In this document: piece by piece, positions 41,569-50,535 of the stretch
How positions within the stretch are numbered: the first letter of the stretch is position 1
Layout of the letters: each line of letters starts with the position of its first letter
From: Mariluticola halotolerans
Lineage (GTDB): Bacteria > Pseudomonadota > Alphaproteobacteria > Rhizobiales > Devosiaceae
Length of the DNA stretch: 64,000 bases
NCBI RefSeq assembly: GCF_021611515.1
Contig: NZ_CP090960.1
Coordinates: 3,082,001-3,146,000, forward strand
Direction of reading: 5' to 3'
Translations under genes and position numbers: made by a program
The notes under the pieces: model-generated
What the model saw: only the letters and a program-made list of their open reading frames with translations
What the model was told of the DNA's origin: nothing
The model's database searches: none

Positions 41569-42540
41569 TTATGACAGGCCGTCGGGATGTGTTTCCAGCC
41601 ATTCAGCCGCTTCATCCGTGCTTGTGTAAAGCCCGATGGGTGCCTGAACGATCAGATCAGAGCTTTCGTCGTTTACAGCTTTGAGCGCGAGGTCGAGAGC
41701 GAGAGCGCCCATTTGCTTGCCCGAGATGTCGACGACGCCTTTAAGGATCGTGTTGTCCTTGAGAGCTTCAGCGATTTCGGTGGTCATGTCGGAACCGAAC
41801 ACCACAACACTGCCGGTTTTGCCGCTGTTTTCAACAGCTTTGACTGCACCGAGAGTGGCACCGCCTGACTCGCCGAACAGAATGGTGACCTCAGGGTTCG
41901 CGGAAAGGATCTGCTCGCCGGTTGAGATGGCCTTGTCGAGTTCGGTGCCTTCCTGATTGGCAACAATTTCCCAACCCTCGATACCGGCAGCGCCAAGTGC
42001 TGCTTCAAAGCCTTCGCGGCGTGTCACGCAGACCTCAAACTGTTCGCAATTCACGACGCCGATCTTGGGGTTGGCGATGTTGTTTTCCTTGATATAGGCG
42101 GCTGCATGCGCACCAATCATTTCACCAAACTTGAACGGATCGCCAACAGCGTAGGCAAATACGTTTTCTTTCATGGCTTCTTCGTTGATGCAGGTGTTGT
42201 AGCAAACCACCTTGATGCCGCGTTCGCGCGCATTCTCAACGGCGCGTACCGACCCATCGGACGACACGGCTGAAATGATGATGGCGTCAACGCCAGCGGC
42301 CGTGAGCGTGTTGATGAAGGAGCTTTCCTTCGAAACATCGCCACGGGCATTGGTTTCAATGACATTGATGGGTTTTTCCAGCGCTGCTGCCCGATCGTCG
42401 AGACCGGCACGCACAGCGGCATAATAGCCCTGGGCATCGAGATAGATTGCGCCAATGGTGAGTTCTGAGTCCTGCGCCATTGCGGGTGATGCCATCAGGC
42501 TGGCGGCCAGACAAGCTGCCGCCATATTGAAAACTTTCAT
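41569..42540 (-). CDS. Periplasmic sugar-binding protein, ribose/galactose-type
   Basis: A 323-residue receptor with signal peptide MKVFNMAAACLAASLMASPAMA. The mature part opens TIGAIYLDAQGYYAAVRAGL, and FINTLTAAGVDAIIISAVSS and CYNTCINEEAM (a Cys pair that may form a disulphide) follow. It heads the operon of receptor, ATPase, permease, zinc dehydrogenase and mutarotase. The ribosome site is TTGGGAGGAA. The divergent gap to the dehydratase gene (42541-42702) carries a long-spaced inverted repeat that may govern both directions. Confidence 0.93.
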   Translation of the reverse strand: MKVFNMAAACLAASLMASPAMAQDSELTIGAIYLDAQGYYAAVRAGLDDRAAALEKPINVIETNARGDVSKESSFINTLTAAGVDAIIISAVSSDGSVRAVENARERGIKVVCYNTCINEEAMKENVFAYAVGDPFKFGEMIGAHAAAYIKENNIANPKIGVVNCEQFEVCVTRREGFEAALGAAGIEGWEIVANQEGTELDKAISTGEQILSANPEVTILFGESGGATLGAVKAVENSGKTGSVVVFGSDMTTEIAEALKDNTILKGVVDISGKQMGALALDLALKAVNDESSDLIVQAPIGLYTSTDEAAEWLETHPDGLS

Positions 42541-42583
42541 AAGTTCCTCCCAAGGATGTAAACAAAATCTGACTAGTTTAAAA

Positions 42584-42615
42584 ATAGTACCTTTGCAAGA
42601 AATAAATCGTACTAT
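42584..42615. promoter_or_regulatory. Inverted repeat ATAGTAC-N18-GTACTAT in divergent promoter region
   Basis: Perfect 7-bp arms at 42584-42590 and 42609-42615, centred almost midway between the sugar-receptor ATG (42540) and the dehydratase ATG (42703). The surroundings are AT-rich. The GntR/FCD regulator encoded at 44786 is the nearest candidate binder. The long spacer would require either a large dimer footprint or two dimers. Confidence 0.45.
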
Positions 42616-42702
42616 ATAAGAAATTTATGCGTTACGGGAGGTTGCCGGGTTTTGCGTCTGGATAAGGCGGAGATCTGGTGTTTAGGGAATTATGGTGCTG
42701 GC

Positions 42703-43875
42703 ATGAAAATTACAAAAATCACTCCGATGGTCTGTCATGCGGGCTTGCGTAACTGGATTTTTGTGAAAGTGGAAACCGATCAACCCGGGTTGACCGGGTG
42801 GGGTGAAGCGACACTGGAATGGAAGACCCGTGCGGTGGCGGGTGCGGTGCAGGATCTCGAGCCGTTACTGCTTGGCATGGACCCCCGCGATATCGAACAG
42901 AATTATCAGCGCATGATGCGCCATGGATTTTGGCGACTGGGCGTTGTGGGGATGAGCGCCATCAGCGGTATTGAGATTGCGCTCTGGGACATATTGGGTA
43001 AATCGCTGATGAGCCCGGTTTGGCGGCTCCTGGGCGGCAAAACCCGCGAATATCTGCGCACTTATACGCATTTGGGCATGGGGGATCAGCAAGCGGTCTA
43101 TAACTCGATGGATGGCGTGTCTCTTAGAGAGCATACTCAGAAGGTGCTGGAACTGGGATATGACGCAGTCAAAATCGTTTGCGTGCCCTATACGCATTAC
43201 GTGTCTGAACGCAAAGCCCTGGATAATCTGGATCGCATGTTGGGCGACTTGCGCAGCACGGTTGGGGATGAGGTTGATATCATGGTGGATTTCCATGGTC
43301 GCCCGGCATCCACCGCGGCGGCGCGGGATTTGCTGCGGGTGATTGCCCCTCACGGAATCATGTTCGCTGAGGAGCCGTTGCCGCCCGAGAATATTGAAGG
43401 GCATGCCGTTTTGACTGCAGAGGGGCTGGTGCCGATCGCATCGGGCGAGCGTCTGGTGGGGCGTCGTGAATTTGAGCCAGCAATCCGGCAACGAGCCTTT
43501 GATATTGCGCAGCCGGATATTGTGCACACGGGTGGCATCTGGGAAGCGCGCAAAATTGCGGCAATGGCCGAAACCGCAGGGATTGGTCTTGCGCCGCATA
43601 ATCCGCTCGGTCCAATTGCGGGCGTTGCGGCACTGCATTTCGGCATCGCCACGCCGAATGTGATTATTCAGGAAGAAATGGTGGGTGCTGTTGAGTGGTA
43701 CGATGATGTGGTTCAATGGCCCATTCAACGGCAGGCAGGGCGTTGGGCCGTGCCAGAGGCGCCGGGGTTGGGTATTGATGTGGACGAGGCTGTGATCGCG
43801 GCGCATCCGTTTGAACAGGAACAGCTTGCGGCGACAGCCGCAATCGGTCCTGATGGTACAATTCTGGATTGGTAG
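42703..43875 (+). CDS. Enolase-superfamily sugar acid dehydratase (galactonate dehydratase-like)
   Basis: A 390-residue mandelate-racemase-fold dehydratase, which turns an aldonate into a 2-keto-3-deoxy acid. The DxH pair in MVDFHGRP, the metal ligands in FAEEPLPPEN and SGERLVGR, and the acid/base His in LAPHNPLGPI match the D-galactonate dehydratase group. The ATG at 42703 starts the family's MKITKITPMVCH; an upstream TTG at 42652 would add unrelated residues. It is followed 3 bp later by an SDR. The exact sugar acid cannot be told from sequence; galactonate or a deoxy or C5-C6 relative is likely. Confidence 0.92.
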   Translation: MKITKITPMVCHAGLRNWIFVKVETDQPGLTGWGEATLEWKTRAVAGAVQDLEPLLLGMDPRDIEQNYQRMMRHGFWRLGVVGMSAISGIEIALWDILGKSLMSPVWRLLGGKTREYLRTYTHLGMGDQQAVYNSMDGVSLREHTQKVLELGYDAVKIVCVPYTHYVSERKALDNLDRMLGDLRSTVGDEVDIMVDFHGRPASTAAARDLLRVIAPHGIMFAEEPLPPENIEGHAVLTAEGLVPIASGERLVGRREFEPAIRQRAFDIAQPDIVHTGGIWEARKIAAMAETAGIGLAPHNPLGPIAGVAALHFGIATPNVIIQEEMVGAVEWYDDVVQWPIQRQAGRWAVPEAPGLGIDVDEAVIAAHPFEQEQLAATAAIGPDGTILDW

Positions 43876-43878
43876 GAT

Positions 43879-44652
43879 ATGGCACGTTTAAGCGGAAAGA
43901 CAGTGATCGTCACCGGTGCTGGCCAGGGGATCGGGGCAGCTATCGCAGAATGTTTCGCGCGGGAAGGTGCGCAGGTTGCCATTTGGGAACGTTCCGAGGA
44001 AACGGGGAATGCAACTGCTGAGCGGATCGTGCGTGATGGCGGTGTGGCGCGGTTCTTTGCTTGCGATGTAACGGACAAGGTGCAGATTGCGGACGCGCTG
44101 GAGGCAAGTGTGGATGCATTCGGTCCGGCCCATATTCTGGTCAATAACGCGGGTGCCAACGTTTTTTACAAACCTTTGGAAATGCCGGATGAGGAATGGG
44201 ACCGGTGTTTGCGGCTTGATCTGGAAGCCGCCTGGCTATGTGCGCGCTCGGTATTGCCTGCAATGCGCGCCGCTGGCGGCGGGAGCATCGTGAATATTGC
44301 CAGTACGCATTCATTCAAGATCATTCCGCATACCTTTCCCTATCCGGTAGCCAAACACGCCCTGATTGGGCTAACCCGGTCCCTGGCGATTGAATATGCG
44401 CGTGAGGGGATCCGGGTGAACGCCATTGCGCCGGGATATATTGAGACGCAGATTGCCCGCGATTACTGGAACAGATTCGATGACCCAGCGGCAGAGCGGC
44501 AGCGCGCCAACGATTTGCACCCGCCCGGGCGTATTGGGCAACCGGAAGAAGTGGCCAATACCGCGCTTTTCCTTGCCTCAGATGAGGCCCGGTTTATAAA
44601 TGCCGAGGTGATCACAATTGATGGTGGTCGCTCTGCTCTCTACCACGAGTAA
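43879..44652 (+). CDS. SDR, probable sugar 1-dehydrogenase
   Basis: A 257-residue classical SDR. Motifs: TGAGQGIGAAIAECF, ILVNNAGAN, Ser in NIASTHSF, YPVAKHALIG with the catalytic Tyr and Lys, and the C-terminal NAEVITIDGG tail. It shares an operon with the dehydratase, 3 bp upstream. In comparable alphaproteobacterial modules an SDR oxidises the aldose to a lactone before dehydration, so a sugar 1-dehydrogenase is the best guess. A lactonase is missing from this module; the SMP-30 enzyme at 16028 could act in trans. Confidence 0.92.
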   Translation: MARLSGKTVIVTGAGQGIGAAIAECFAREGAQVAIWERSEETGNATAERIVRDGGVARFFACDVTDKVQIADALEASVDAFGPAHILVNNAGANVFYKPLEMPDEEWDRCLRLDLEAAWLCARSVLPAMRAAGGGSIVNIASTHSFKIIPHTFPYPVAKHALIGLTRSLAIEYAREGIRVNAIAPGYIETQIARDYWNRFDDPAAERQRANDLHPPGRIGQPEEVANTALFLASDEARFINAEVITIDGGRSALYHE

Positions 44653-44785
44653 TTGCGCAGGGCAGGGATTGCCGGGGTGGGTTATCCTCACTTCTTGCAG
44701 GCTTGAATTCGGGTGACGCTATCGAGACCGGTCGGGATGGTTTACAAAGAGACCAATCTGGTACGGAAGCATTGAGAACGAGGGG

Positions 44786-45544
44786 TTGATCCTGTTGCCG
44801 CCTGATATTCAAACCATTGTTGGCCCCCAGCGCAGTCCGGCCCGCAATGAAGGTATTCGCGAGCGTGTCACACGCGTGCTGGCCCAGCGCATTCTGGGTG
44901 GCGAGTATTTTCAGAGCAAAATCATGCCTGCTGAAGCTGAGCTGATGTCGGAGTTTGATATCAGTCGTACTGTATTGCGAGAGGCTGTGCGGACGCTGGT
45001 GGCCAAAGGCTTGCTGGAAACCCGGCAGAGAACGGGAACCATCGTGTTGCCGCGCGACCGTTGGCATTTGCTGGATCCTGACGTTTTGTCGTGGATGAGT
45101 GCGGCGGAACCAGATGCCAAGTTCATTCTCGACCTGACAGAGGCCCGGCGACTGGTTGAGCCTGCAGCTGCCGAGCTGGCGGCGCGGGTCTGTACGGCGC
45201 GTGATGTTGCCTCGATTGAAGATGCGTATCACGCGATGCGGGCCGCAGCGGTGGATGATCTGGAAGCCAGTATTGCTGCCGATCTCGATTTTCATCAGGG
45301 CATTTTGCATGCCAGTGGCAATCTGGTGTTCGCCAATCTTGGTGATGCCATCGGCGCGGCGTTGCTGGCAACATTTCGCATGACGACCAATGTGTCGGAA
45401 AATTATAGCAAATCGCTGGATGCGCATGGTCTGGTTCTGGACGCAATCCGCATGCGGCAGCCGGACAAGGCGCGGGAGCGCATGAGCAGCTTGCTCGATA
45501 TTGCTTCGTCTGATCTGCGCAAGACCTTGAAGGCGCTGGGCTGA
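44786..45544 (+). CDS. GntR family regulator, FCD subfamily
   Basis: A 252-residue regulator. The winged helix (about residues 25-90) includes EAELMSEFDISRTVLREAVR and ETRQRTGTIVLPRDRW. The C-terminal FCD domain (about 105-240) shows the metal-site pattern: Asp in ADLDFHQGILHASGN and later His in LDAHGLVLDAIR. These domains usually sense sugar acids or 2-keto acids with a bound metal. The start is a TTG at 44786, or the TTG at 44795 that fits AGGGG better; no ATG is near. It lies 133 bp after the SDR gene and probably represses the divergent sugar operon and the dehydratase operon. Confidence 0.9.
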   Translation: MILLPPDIQTIVGPQRSPARNEGIRERVTRVLAQRILGGEYFQSKIMPAEAELMSEFDISRTVLREAVRTLVAKGLLETRQRTGTIVLPRDRWHLLDPDVLSWMSAAEPDAKFILDLTEARRLVEPAAAELAARVCTARDVASIEDAYHAMRAAAVDDLEASIAADLDFHQGILHASGNLVFANLGDAIGAALLATFRMTTNVSENYSKSLDAHGLVLDAIRMRQPDKARERMSSLLDIASSDLRKTLKALG

Positions 45545-45658
45545 TCGGCGTCAGCCTTGATTGGTTATTGCTGTTGGCAGCGCACAAGGAATACCAACCC
45601 AACATTGAAACCGGCCCGGGTCTGGCATGCGTGATCTGTCGGAATGGTCAGCAACCGG

Positions 45659-46696
45659 TTAGCTGATCTGCCCGGTGGAGTTGCGTGCGACCAGGCGCAC
45701 AGCTGTTTCAGTGTACGTGGCTAAACTGTCCTGGGCCTTGATGCGTTCGATCAGGCGATTGACGCTGCGCGCGCCAATGTCTTCGGCTTCCACACGAATT
45801 GTGGTGAGGGGGACAGAGTTAAGGGCGGCGGTGGGGATGTCATCAAATCCGACGACCGATACATCACCTGGTACGGAAAATCCCATGCTGTTGAGTGCGG
45901 CGATTGCACCAAAGGCACAGGCGTCATTCGCGCACCAGATGGCGGTGAAGTCCAGCCCGGCTTTGTTGTTCAAACGTTCGGTGATCGCCTGATAGGTGAG
46001 GTCGGATCGAAGCGCTGCCAGCTCTACTGTCAGGTCCGGATCTTCCGTAACATCTGCCTCACGCATGGCGCGCCCTTTGCCCGCGACGCGATCGCGGATG
46101 GTGGGGCGCGGCGTATGGGTGAGGGTAAGTATGCGTTTGTGTCCAAGGTCCAGCAAATGGCGGGCGCCCAGATAACCACCAGTCCGGTTGGCGGGCGCCA
46201 CAGCATCCAGCCGCATCAGCGGGTCGCGGCCATTGACGATGACGGCCGGCATGTTCTGCGTGGTGAGCAATTCAATCAGCTCTTCCTGTTGCACAGACAG
46301 GAGAAGGTAGCCTGAGGTTTCCGCACCGGAATCTATCCGCGAGGTGCCGGTTGAGTTGACCATGCTGAGTGAGAGTGTGAGGCCCAGTTCGCGTACGCGT
46401 TGCTCGATGCCACGCTGTACCGCCAGCATGTATTCACTGGCCGCATTTTCTGACAGATGCAGATCAGTGAGCACGGTTATCGGTCCGAGGCCGGGCACGG
46501 TGCTCGCATAATTCAAACGGTCAGCTGCTGATTGAATGCGGGAACGGACGTCTTTCGAAATACCCGACGCGCCGGCGAGGGCGCGCGACACGGTGCTGAT
46601 GGAAACTCCGACATCATCAGCGACATCCTTCAGTGTTACGCGGGTCTGGTCTTTTCCTGTCTTTATTCCGGTCAATGCCTCATCCCGCCTATTCAT
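45659..46696 (-). CDS. LacI family transcriptional regulator
   Basis: A 345-residue repressor. The helix-turn-helix is VTLKDVADDVGVSISTVSRAL (around residues 20-40), followed by the hinge DRLNYAST. The effector domain looks sugar-receptor-like, with the inducer contacts around LLSVQQEELIELL and FTAIWCANDACAFGA. It is divergent from the heparinase-like gene, and two TTTGCGCAAA palindromes sit in the gap, the expected form of a LacI-type operator with a central CG step. It should repress the acidic-glycan operon, probably relieved by an unsaturated uronide or a product. A prolonged N terminus of about 18 residues precedes the domain. Confidence 0.94.
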   Translation of the reverse strand: MNRRDEALTGIKTGKDQTRVTLKDVADDVGVSISTVSRALAGASGISKDVRSRIQSAADRLNYASTVPGLGPITVLTDLHLSENAASEYMLAVQRGIEQRVRELGLTLSLSMVNSTGTSRIDSGAETSGYLLLSVQQEELIELLTTQNMPAVIVNGRDPLMRLDAVAPANRTGGYLGARHLLDLGHKRILTLTHTPRPTIRDRVAGKGRAMREADVTEDPDLTVELAALRSDLTYQAITERLNNKAGLDFTAIWCANDACAFGAIAALNSMGFSVPGDVSVVGFDDIPTAALNSVPLTTIRVEAEDIGARSVNRLIERIKAQDSLATYTETAVRLVARNSTGQIS

Positions 46697-46778
46697 TACT
46701 TGTCTCGCCGATTCAGCATGATGCCTGTTGCATGGGTACTGTCATTTGTGGCGGTTCACAAGATGCACAATTCATGCG

Positions 46779-46790
46779 ATTTGCGCAAAT
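46779..46790. promoter_or_regulatory. LacI-type operator 1
   Basis: ATTTGCGCAAAT is a perfect 12-bp palindrome with the central CG typical of LacI-family operators. It lies upstream of the heparinase-like gene and 19 bp, centre to centre, from a near-identical second copy. Confidence 0.75.
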
Positions 46791-46797
46791 TACGCAA

Positions 46798-46815
46798 ATT
46801 TGCGCAAAATATAAT
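46798..46815 (+). promoter_or_regulatory. LacI-type operator 2 adjoining a probable -10 element
   Basis: TTTGCGCAAA (46799-46808) repeats the core of operator 1, and TATAAT at 46810-46815 follows at once. If TATAAT is the -10 of the glycan operon, the two operators cover the -35 region, which explains repression directly. No good -35 is visible, so an operator-limited or activator-free weak promoter is inferred. Confidence 0.65.
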
Positions 46816-46884
46816 AATTGCTTGACTTTGCGTCGCGGGATGTGAAAATTCAAACCTGACTTGATGCCGGACCGGGGAGGGGAC

Positions 46885-48723
46885 GTGTCTACGAGCTCGA
46901 ATCTTGCTCACGCTGCAAATGTACGGCATGGAGTCGCTGGCTGCTTGTCTGCGGTGGCCGATGATCTGTTGGCATTTGCGCCGGGGCCGGCCTATGCGGA
47001 CCGAAGCTTTTGGTCCGGTATCGCGCCGGATGTGCGGGCGCGACTTGTGGCTGCTGGAGAAAGCGTTGCGCAGACAGAGTGGCCAGAACTTACCGATGCG
47101 CACTACCAGCTTTTTACCCAAACGGGTGATCGTGCCACGTTTGAAGATATCTATTTTGACCGTCGACGCCGTCTGAACCATTTGGTGTTGGCTGAGCTTT
47201 CAGAGGGCAATGGTCGCTTTATTGCGCCATTGATTGAGGGGCTATGGCTGGTGCTCGGTGAGCGTGGTTGGCAATTGCCGGCGCACAATGCCCATAGCCG
47301 AGGCGGAAAGCGGGCACCGCTCGCCGATCCCGAAAATCCCGTGATTGATTTGTTTGCTGCGGAAACCGGCGCGCAGTTGGCGGTGATTGACTATCTTCTT
47401 GGTGAACAGCTCGGTGCGGCATCGCCGCTTTTGATGCAACGGCTCGAGCGTGAACTGCAACGGCGCATTGTTCATCCCTATCTCAACCGCCATTTCTGGT
47501 GGATGGGTAACGGTGATGAGCCCATGAATAACTGGACGCCCTGGTGCACGCAGAACGTATTGTTGTGCACTTTTGTGCGTTCCACTGATCAGGCGACACG
47601 CGGGGCCGTGTTGATCAAGGCAGCGCACAGCCTTGATGCTTTTCTCAAGGATTATTCGGAAGATGGCGCCTGTGACGAAGGGCCCCTTTATTATCGTCAT
47701 GCGGCATTGTGTTTTTGGGGCGCATTGCGGGTGATGGACACGGTCTCTCCAGGCGCATTCTCCCAAGTCTGGAGCGGTAAGATGATCCGCAACATGGCTG
47801 ACTATCTGGTCAATGTTCATGTTGCGGATCACCACTACATTAATTTTGCAGACAGCTCGGCGGTATTGCCGCCATGTGGCGCGCGCGAGTTCTTGTTCGG
47901 GCAGGCCGTCGGGTCAGCCGGTTTGTGTGCTTTGGCGGTGGCGGATTTTTCTGTCGACCCATCGCCAGAAAATCCGAATGAAATCAATCTGTTTTATCGC
48001 TTACTTGCACTTAAAGTGGCGCCGGAAATGGCCGCTTTCGCCACGCCAGCCCCGGAACGTGAAAATATTTACTATCCGAGCTGTGGCCTGTTTGTGGCGC
48101 GGGATGAGACTTATGTGCTTGCGGTCAAAGCCGGAGACAACGGCGACGGGCATAATCACAACGATGTCGGCAGTGTCACGCTTTACAAGAATGGCCAGCC
48201 GTTGCTGATCGATGTCGGGGTGGAAACCTATAGCGCGCAAACCTTTTCCAAAGACCGGTATGATTTGTGGACGATGCAGTCCGCCTACCACAATCTGCCG
48301 AGTTTTGCGGGGATCGGCCAACGCGCCGGAGCCGAGTTTGCGGCAAGGGATGTCGTGGTCGGTTTGCAGGCGGCTCAACCTGAAATCATGATGGATATTG
48401 CCGGCGCTTATCCGGCTGAGGCCGAGGTAAAATCCTACAAGCGACATGTGCGCCTTGTGGCCGGTCATGCCGTCGAGATTGAAGACATTTATGAGGGGGT
48501 GCGCTCAGCCGAACTTTCACTTTTGGTCAAAGAGTCGCCTGAGGTGACAGCGTCCGGGTTTCAGCTGGGCAATCTGGCGCATGTCAACGTGACGGGCGGC
48601 GGTCCCTTACGGGTTGAGAAAATCGCGATCACGGATGCCCGTTTGCGCCAAGCGTGGCCCGATATAATTTTTCGCGTTTTGATTCCGATAAAGGCGAAGC
48701 GTCTCATGCTGAGAATCGAGTGA
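46885..48723 (+). CDS. Heparinase II/III-like polysaccharide lyase, cytoplasmic
   Basis: A 612-residue protein of the heparinase II/III family. An alpha-helical toroid (about residues 60-370, with EGLWLVLGERGWQLPAHN and the substrate-path segment NNWTPWCTQNVLL) is followed by the beta-sheet domain that carries NGDGHNHNDVGSVTLYKNG, the family hallmark with its His and Asn cluster. Such enzymes cut uronate-containing chains by beta elimination. No signal peptide is seen, so it works on imported oligosaccharides. The start is probably the GTG at 46885 after GGGGAGGGG; TTG 46861 or ATG 46864 are alternatives. It heads the LacI-controlled operon. The specific glycan is unknown. Confidence 0.88.
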   Translation: MSTSSNLAHAANVRHGVAGCLSAVADDLLAFAPGPAYADRSFWSGIAPDVRARLVAAGESVAQTEWPELTDAHYQLFTQTGDRATFEDIYFDRRRRLNHLVLAELSEGNGRFIAPLIEGLWLVLGERGWQLPAHNAHSRGGKRAPLADPENPVIDLFAAETGAQLAVIDYLLGEQLGAASPLLMQRLERELQRRIVHPYLNRHFWWMGNGDEPMNNWTPWCTQNVLLCTFVRSTDQATRGAVLIKAAHSLDAFLKDYSEDGACDEGPLYYRHAALCFWGALRVMDTVSPGAFSQVWSGKMIRNMADYLVNVHVADHHYINFADSSAVLPPCGAREFLFGQAVGSAGLCALAVADFSVDPSPENPNEINLFYRLLALKVAPEMAAFATPAPERENIYYPSCGLFVARDETYVLAVKAGDNGDGHNHNDVGSVTLYKNGQPLLIDVGVETYSAQTFSKDRYDLWTMQSAYHNLPSFAGIGQRAGAEFAARDVVVGLQAAQPEIMMDIAGAYPAEAEVKSYKRHVRLVAGHAVEIEDIYEGVRSAELSLLVKESPEVTASGFQLGNLAHVNVTGGGPLRVEKIAITDARLRQAWPDIIFRVLIPIKAKRLMLRIE

Positions 48724-48730
48724 GGTCAGG

Positions 48731-49678
48731 ATGAGCGCAAGCACGCCAGCCACTACAGCAAAGAAGACGCCGCGCGTTCAGGTTTCCCGCCGCCGTCGTC
48801 GGGTGCAGAATACGCTGATCGCCTATTCATTCATTGCGCCGAATTTTCTCGGGTTCCTGATTTTTACGCTCGGTCCGATCCTGTTTGCCTTTGCGTTGGC
48901 GTTTATGCACTGGGACGGCAACACACCCATCGAGTTTGCCGGGCTCGATCATTTCTGGAAGTTGTTTGAGGACCGCATTTTCCAGACTGCATTCTGGAAT
49001 ACGCTGGTCTTCACCGGGGCGTCGGTGCCGTTGACCCTGGTTTGTTCGCTTGGTTTGGCGCTGCTGCTGAACCAGAAGATTTTTGGGCGCAATTTCTTTC
49101 GTACGGTTGCCTTCTTCCCTTATGTGGCCTCGCTGGTGGCTGTTGCTGTGGTTTGGAACATGTTGTTCAACCCGGAGTACGGCCCGGTCAATATGGTGCT
49201 TTATAACCTTGGCATCGACCCTAAGGATTTGCCGCGCTGGGCCGCTGACAGGCATTGGGCCATGGCAACGATCGTCATGTTTTCCGTGTGGAAAAGCATG
49301 GGCTATTTCATGGTGATCTATCTGGCGGGTCTGCAGGGGATCAGTTCCGAGCTTTATGAAGCTGCTGATATCGACGGGGCAACGGCATGGCAGAAGTTCT
49401 GGCGCATCACCTTGCCACAGCTCGCCCCGACCACATTTTTTGTGTCGGTCATCCTCACGATCAACTCGTTCAAAGTGTTCGATCAGGTCTACATGTTGAC
49501 CCAGGGCGGGCCGGGGACCTCTACCCTGGTTCTGGTTTATCACATCTACAATGAGGCGTTCATTTCCTGGGACCTGGGGTATTCCAGCATGGTGGCGCTG
49601 GTTCTCTTCATGCTGGTTCTCATGATCACCATCGTGCAGTTCCGCTGGTCGCAGCGCGGCGAGGAGGACCTGTCATGA
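48731..49678 (+). CDS. Sugar ABC transporter permease, MalF-type
   Basis: A 315-residue permease with six hydrophobic segments. A basic leader (RVQVSRRRRRVQNTLIAYSF) precedes the first span, and the EAA loop reads EAADIDGATAWQKFWRITLP. It follows the lyase stop by 7 bp with GAGGTCAGG as ribosome site and overlaps the MalG-type gene by four bases. It pairs with that gene to carry oligosaccharides captured by the receptor at 53629. It is the same transporter class as the pair at the left edge of the window. Confidence 0.95.
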   Translation: MSASTPATTAKKTPRVQVSRRRRRVQNTLIAYSFIAPNFLGFLIFTLGPILFAFALAFMHWDGNTPIEFAGLDHFWKLFEDRIFQTAFWNTLVFTGASVPLTLVCSLGLALLLNQKIFGRNFFRTVAFFPYVASLVAVAVVWNMLFNPEYGPVNMVLYNLGIDPKDLPRWAADRHWAMATIVMFSVWKSMGYFMVIYLAGLQGISSELYEAADIDGATAWQKFWRITLPQLAPTTFFVSVILTINSFKVFDQVYMLTQGGPGTSTLVLVYHIYNEAFISWDLGYSSMVALVLFMLVLMITIVQFRWSQRGEEDLS

Positions 49679-50535
49679 GCTCAGCCACTACGATGCCGCT
49701 TAGGCGCCGCCGCAAACCGGTCAAATGGGGCCTTATCCTCACCTATCTGACGGTTGCGCTGGTAACCGTAACTATGCTGGCTCCGTTTGCCTGGATGCTT
49801 TCAGCCTCTCTTAAGCTCGACAGGGACGTGTTTGCCTTTCCCATCCAGTGGGTTCCAGAACAGCCGCGCTGGGAGAATTTTGTAGAAATCTGGACCAAAA
49901 TTCCGCTGGGCCTGTTCGTTTACAATACGGCGAAGCTGACGGTGATTGTCACCGTGCTGCAATTGTTGACGTCCAGCTTTGCCGCCTATGCCTTTGCGAA
50001 ACTGCGCTTTCCATACCGGAATGCCCTGTTTCTGGCCTATATCGCCACGATTGCGATGCCCTGGCAGGTTTATATGGTGCCGCAATTCCTGCTGATGCGG
50101 GAGCTGGGCCTGACCAATAGCCATTTGTCGCTGATCTTTTTGCAGGCCTTTACCGCTTTTGGCGTGTTTCTGATGCGCCAGTTTTACATGTCCATCCCCG
50201 ATGAGTTGTGCGAGGCGGCGCGGATCGACGGGATGAGCGAATACGGTATCTGGTGGCGCATCATGTTGCCGCTTTCAATGCCGGCGCTTTCGACACTGAC
50301 CATCTTCACTTTCGTGAACACCTGGAACGATTTTCTTGGGCCGCTGATCTATCTGACGCGGACTGAACTCAAGACCATTCAGATCGGTATTCGCATGTTC
50401 ATTACCCAGTATGGGCAGGAATACGGGCTGATCATGGCCGCGTCTGTTGTCTCGCTTATTCCCGTTCTCATCGTGTTTTTATTGCTGCAACGCTTCTTTG
50501 TTGAAGGCATCGCCTCCACAGGTCTGAAGGGATGA
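49675..50535 (+). CDS. Sugar ABC transporter permease, MalG-type
   Basis: A 286-residue permease. It has the N-terminal span LTVALVTVTMLAPFAWMLSASL, the EAA loop EAARIDGMSEYGIWWRIMLP and the C-terminal VEGIASTGLKG tail shared by MalG-type proteins. Both ends overlap neighbouring genes by four bases (permease upstream, GH88 downstream), which ties import to the hydrolase. It forms a heterodimer with the preceding permease. Confidence 0.95.
   Translation: MSSATTMPLRRRRKPVKWGLILTYLTVALVTVTMLAPFAWMLSASLKLDRDVFAFPIQWVPEQPRWENFVEIWTKIPLGLFVYNTAKLTVIVTVLQLLTSSFAAYAFAKLRFPYRNALFLAYIATIAMPWQVYMVPQFLLMRELGLTNSHLSLIFLQAFTAFGVFLMRQFYMSIPDELCEAARIDGMSEYGIWWRIMLPLSMPALSTLTIFTFVNTWNDFLGPLIYLTRTELKTIQIGIRMFITQYGQEYGLIMAASVVSLIPVLIVFLLLQRFFVEGIASTGLKG

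Noticed and set aside
46861-46884. TTG or ATG start for the heparinase-like gene
   Set aside because: Neither has a ribosome site; the GTG at 46885 follows GGGGAGGGG. The choice remains uncertain because the N terminus is not conserved.
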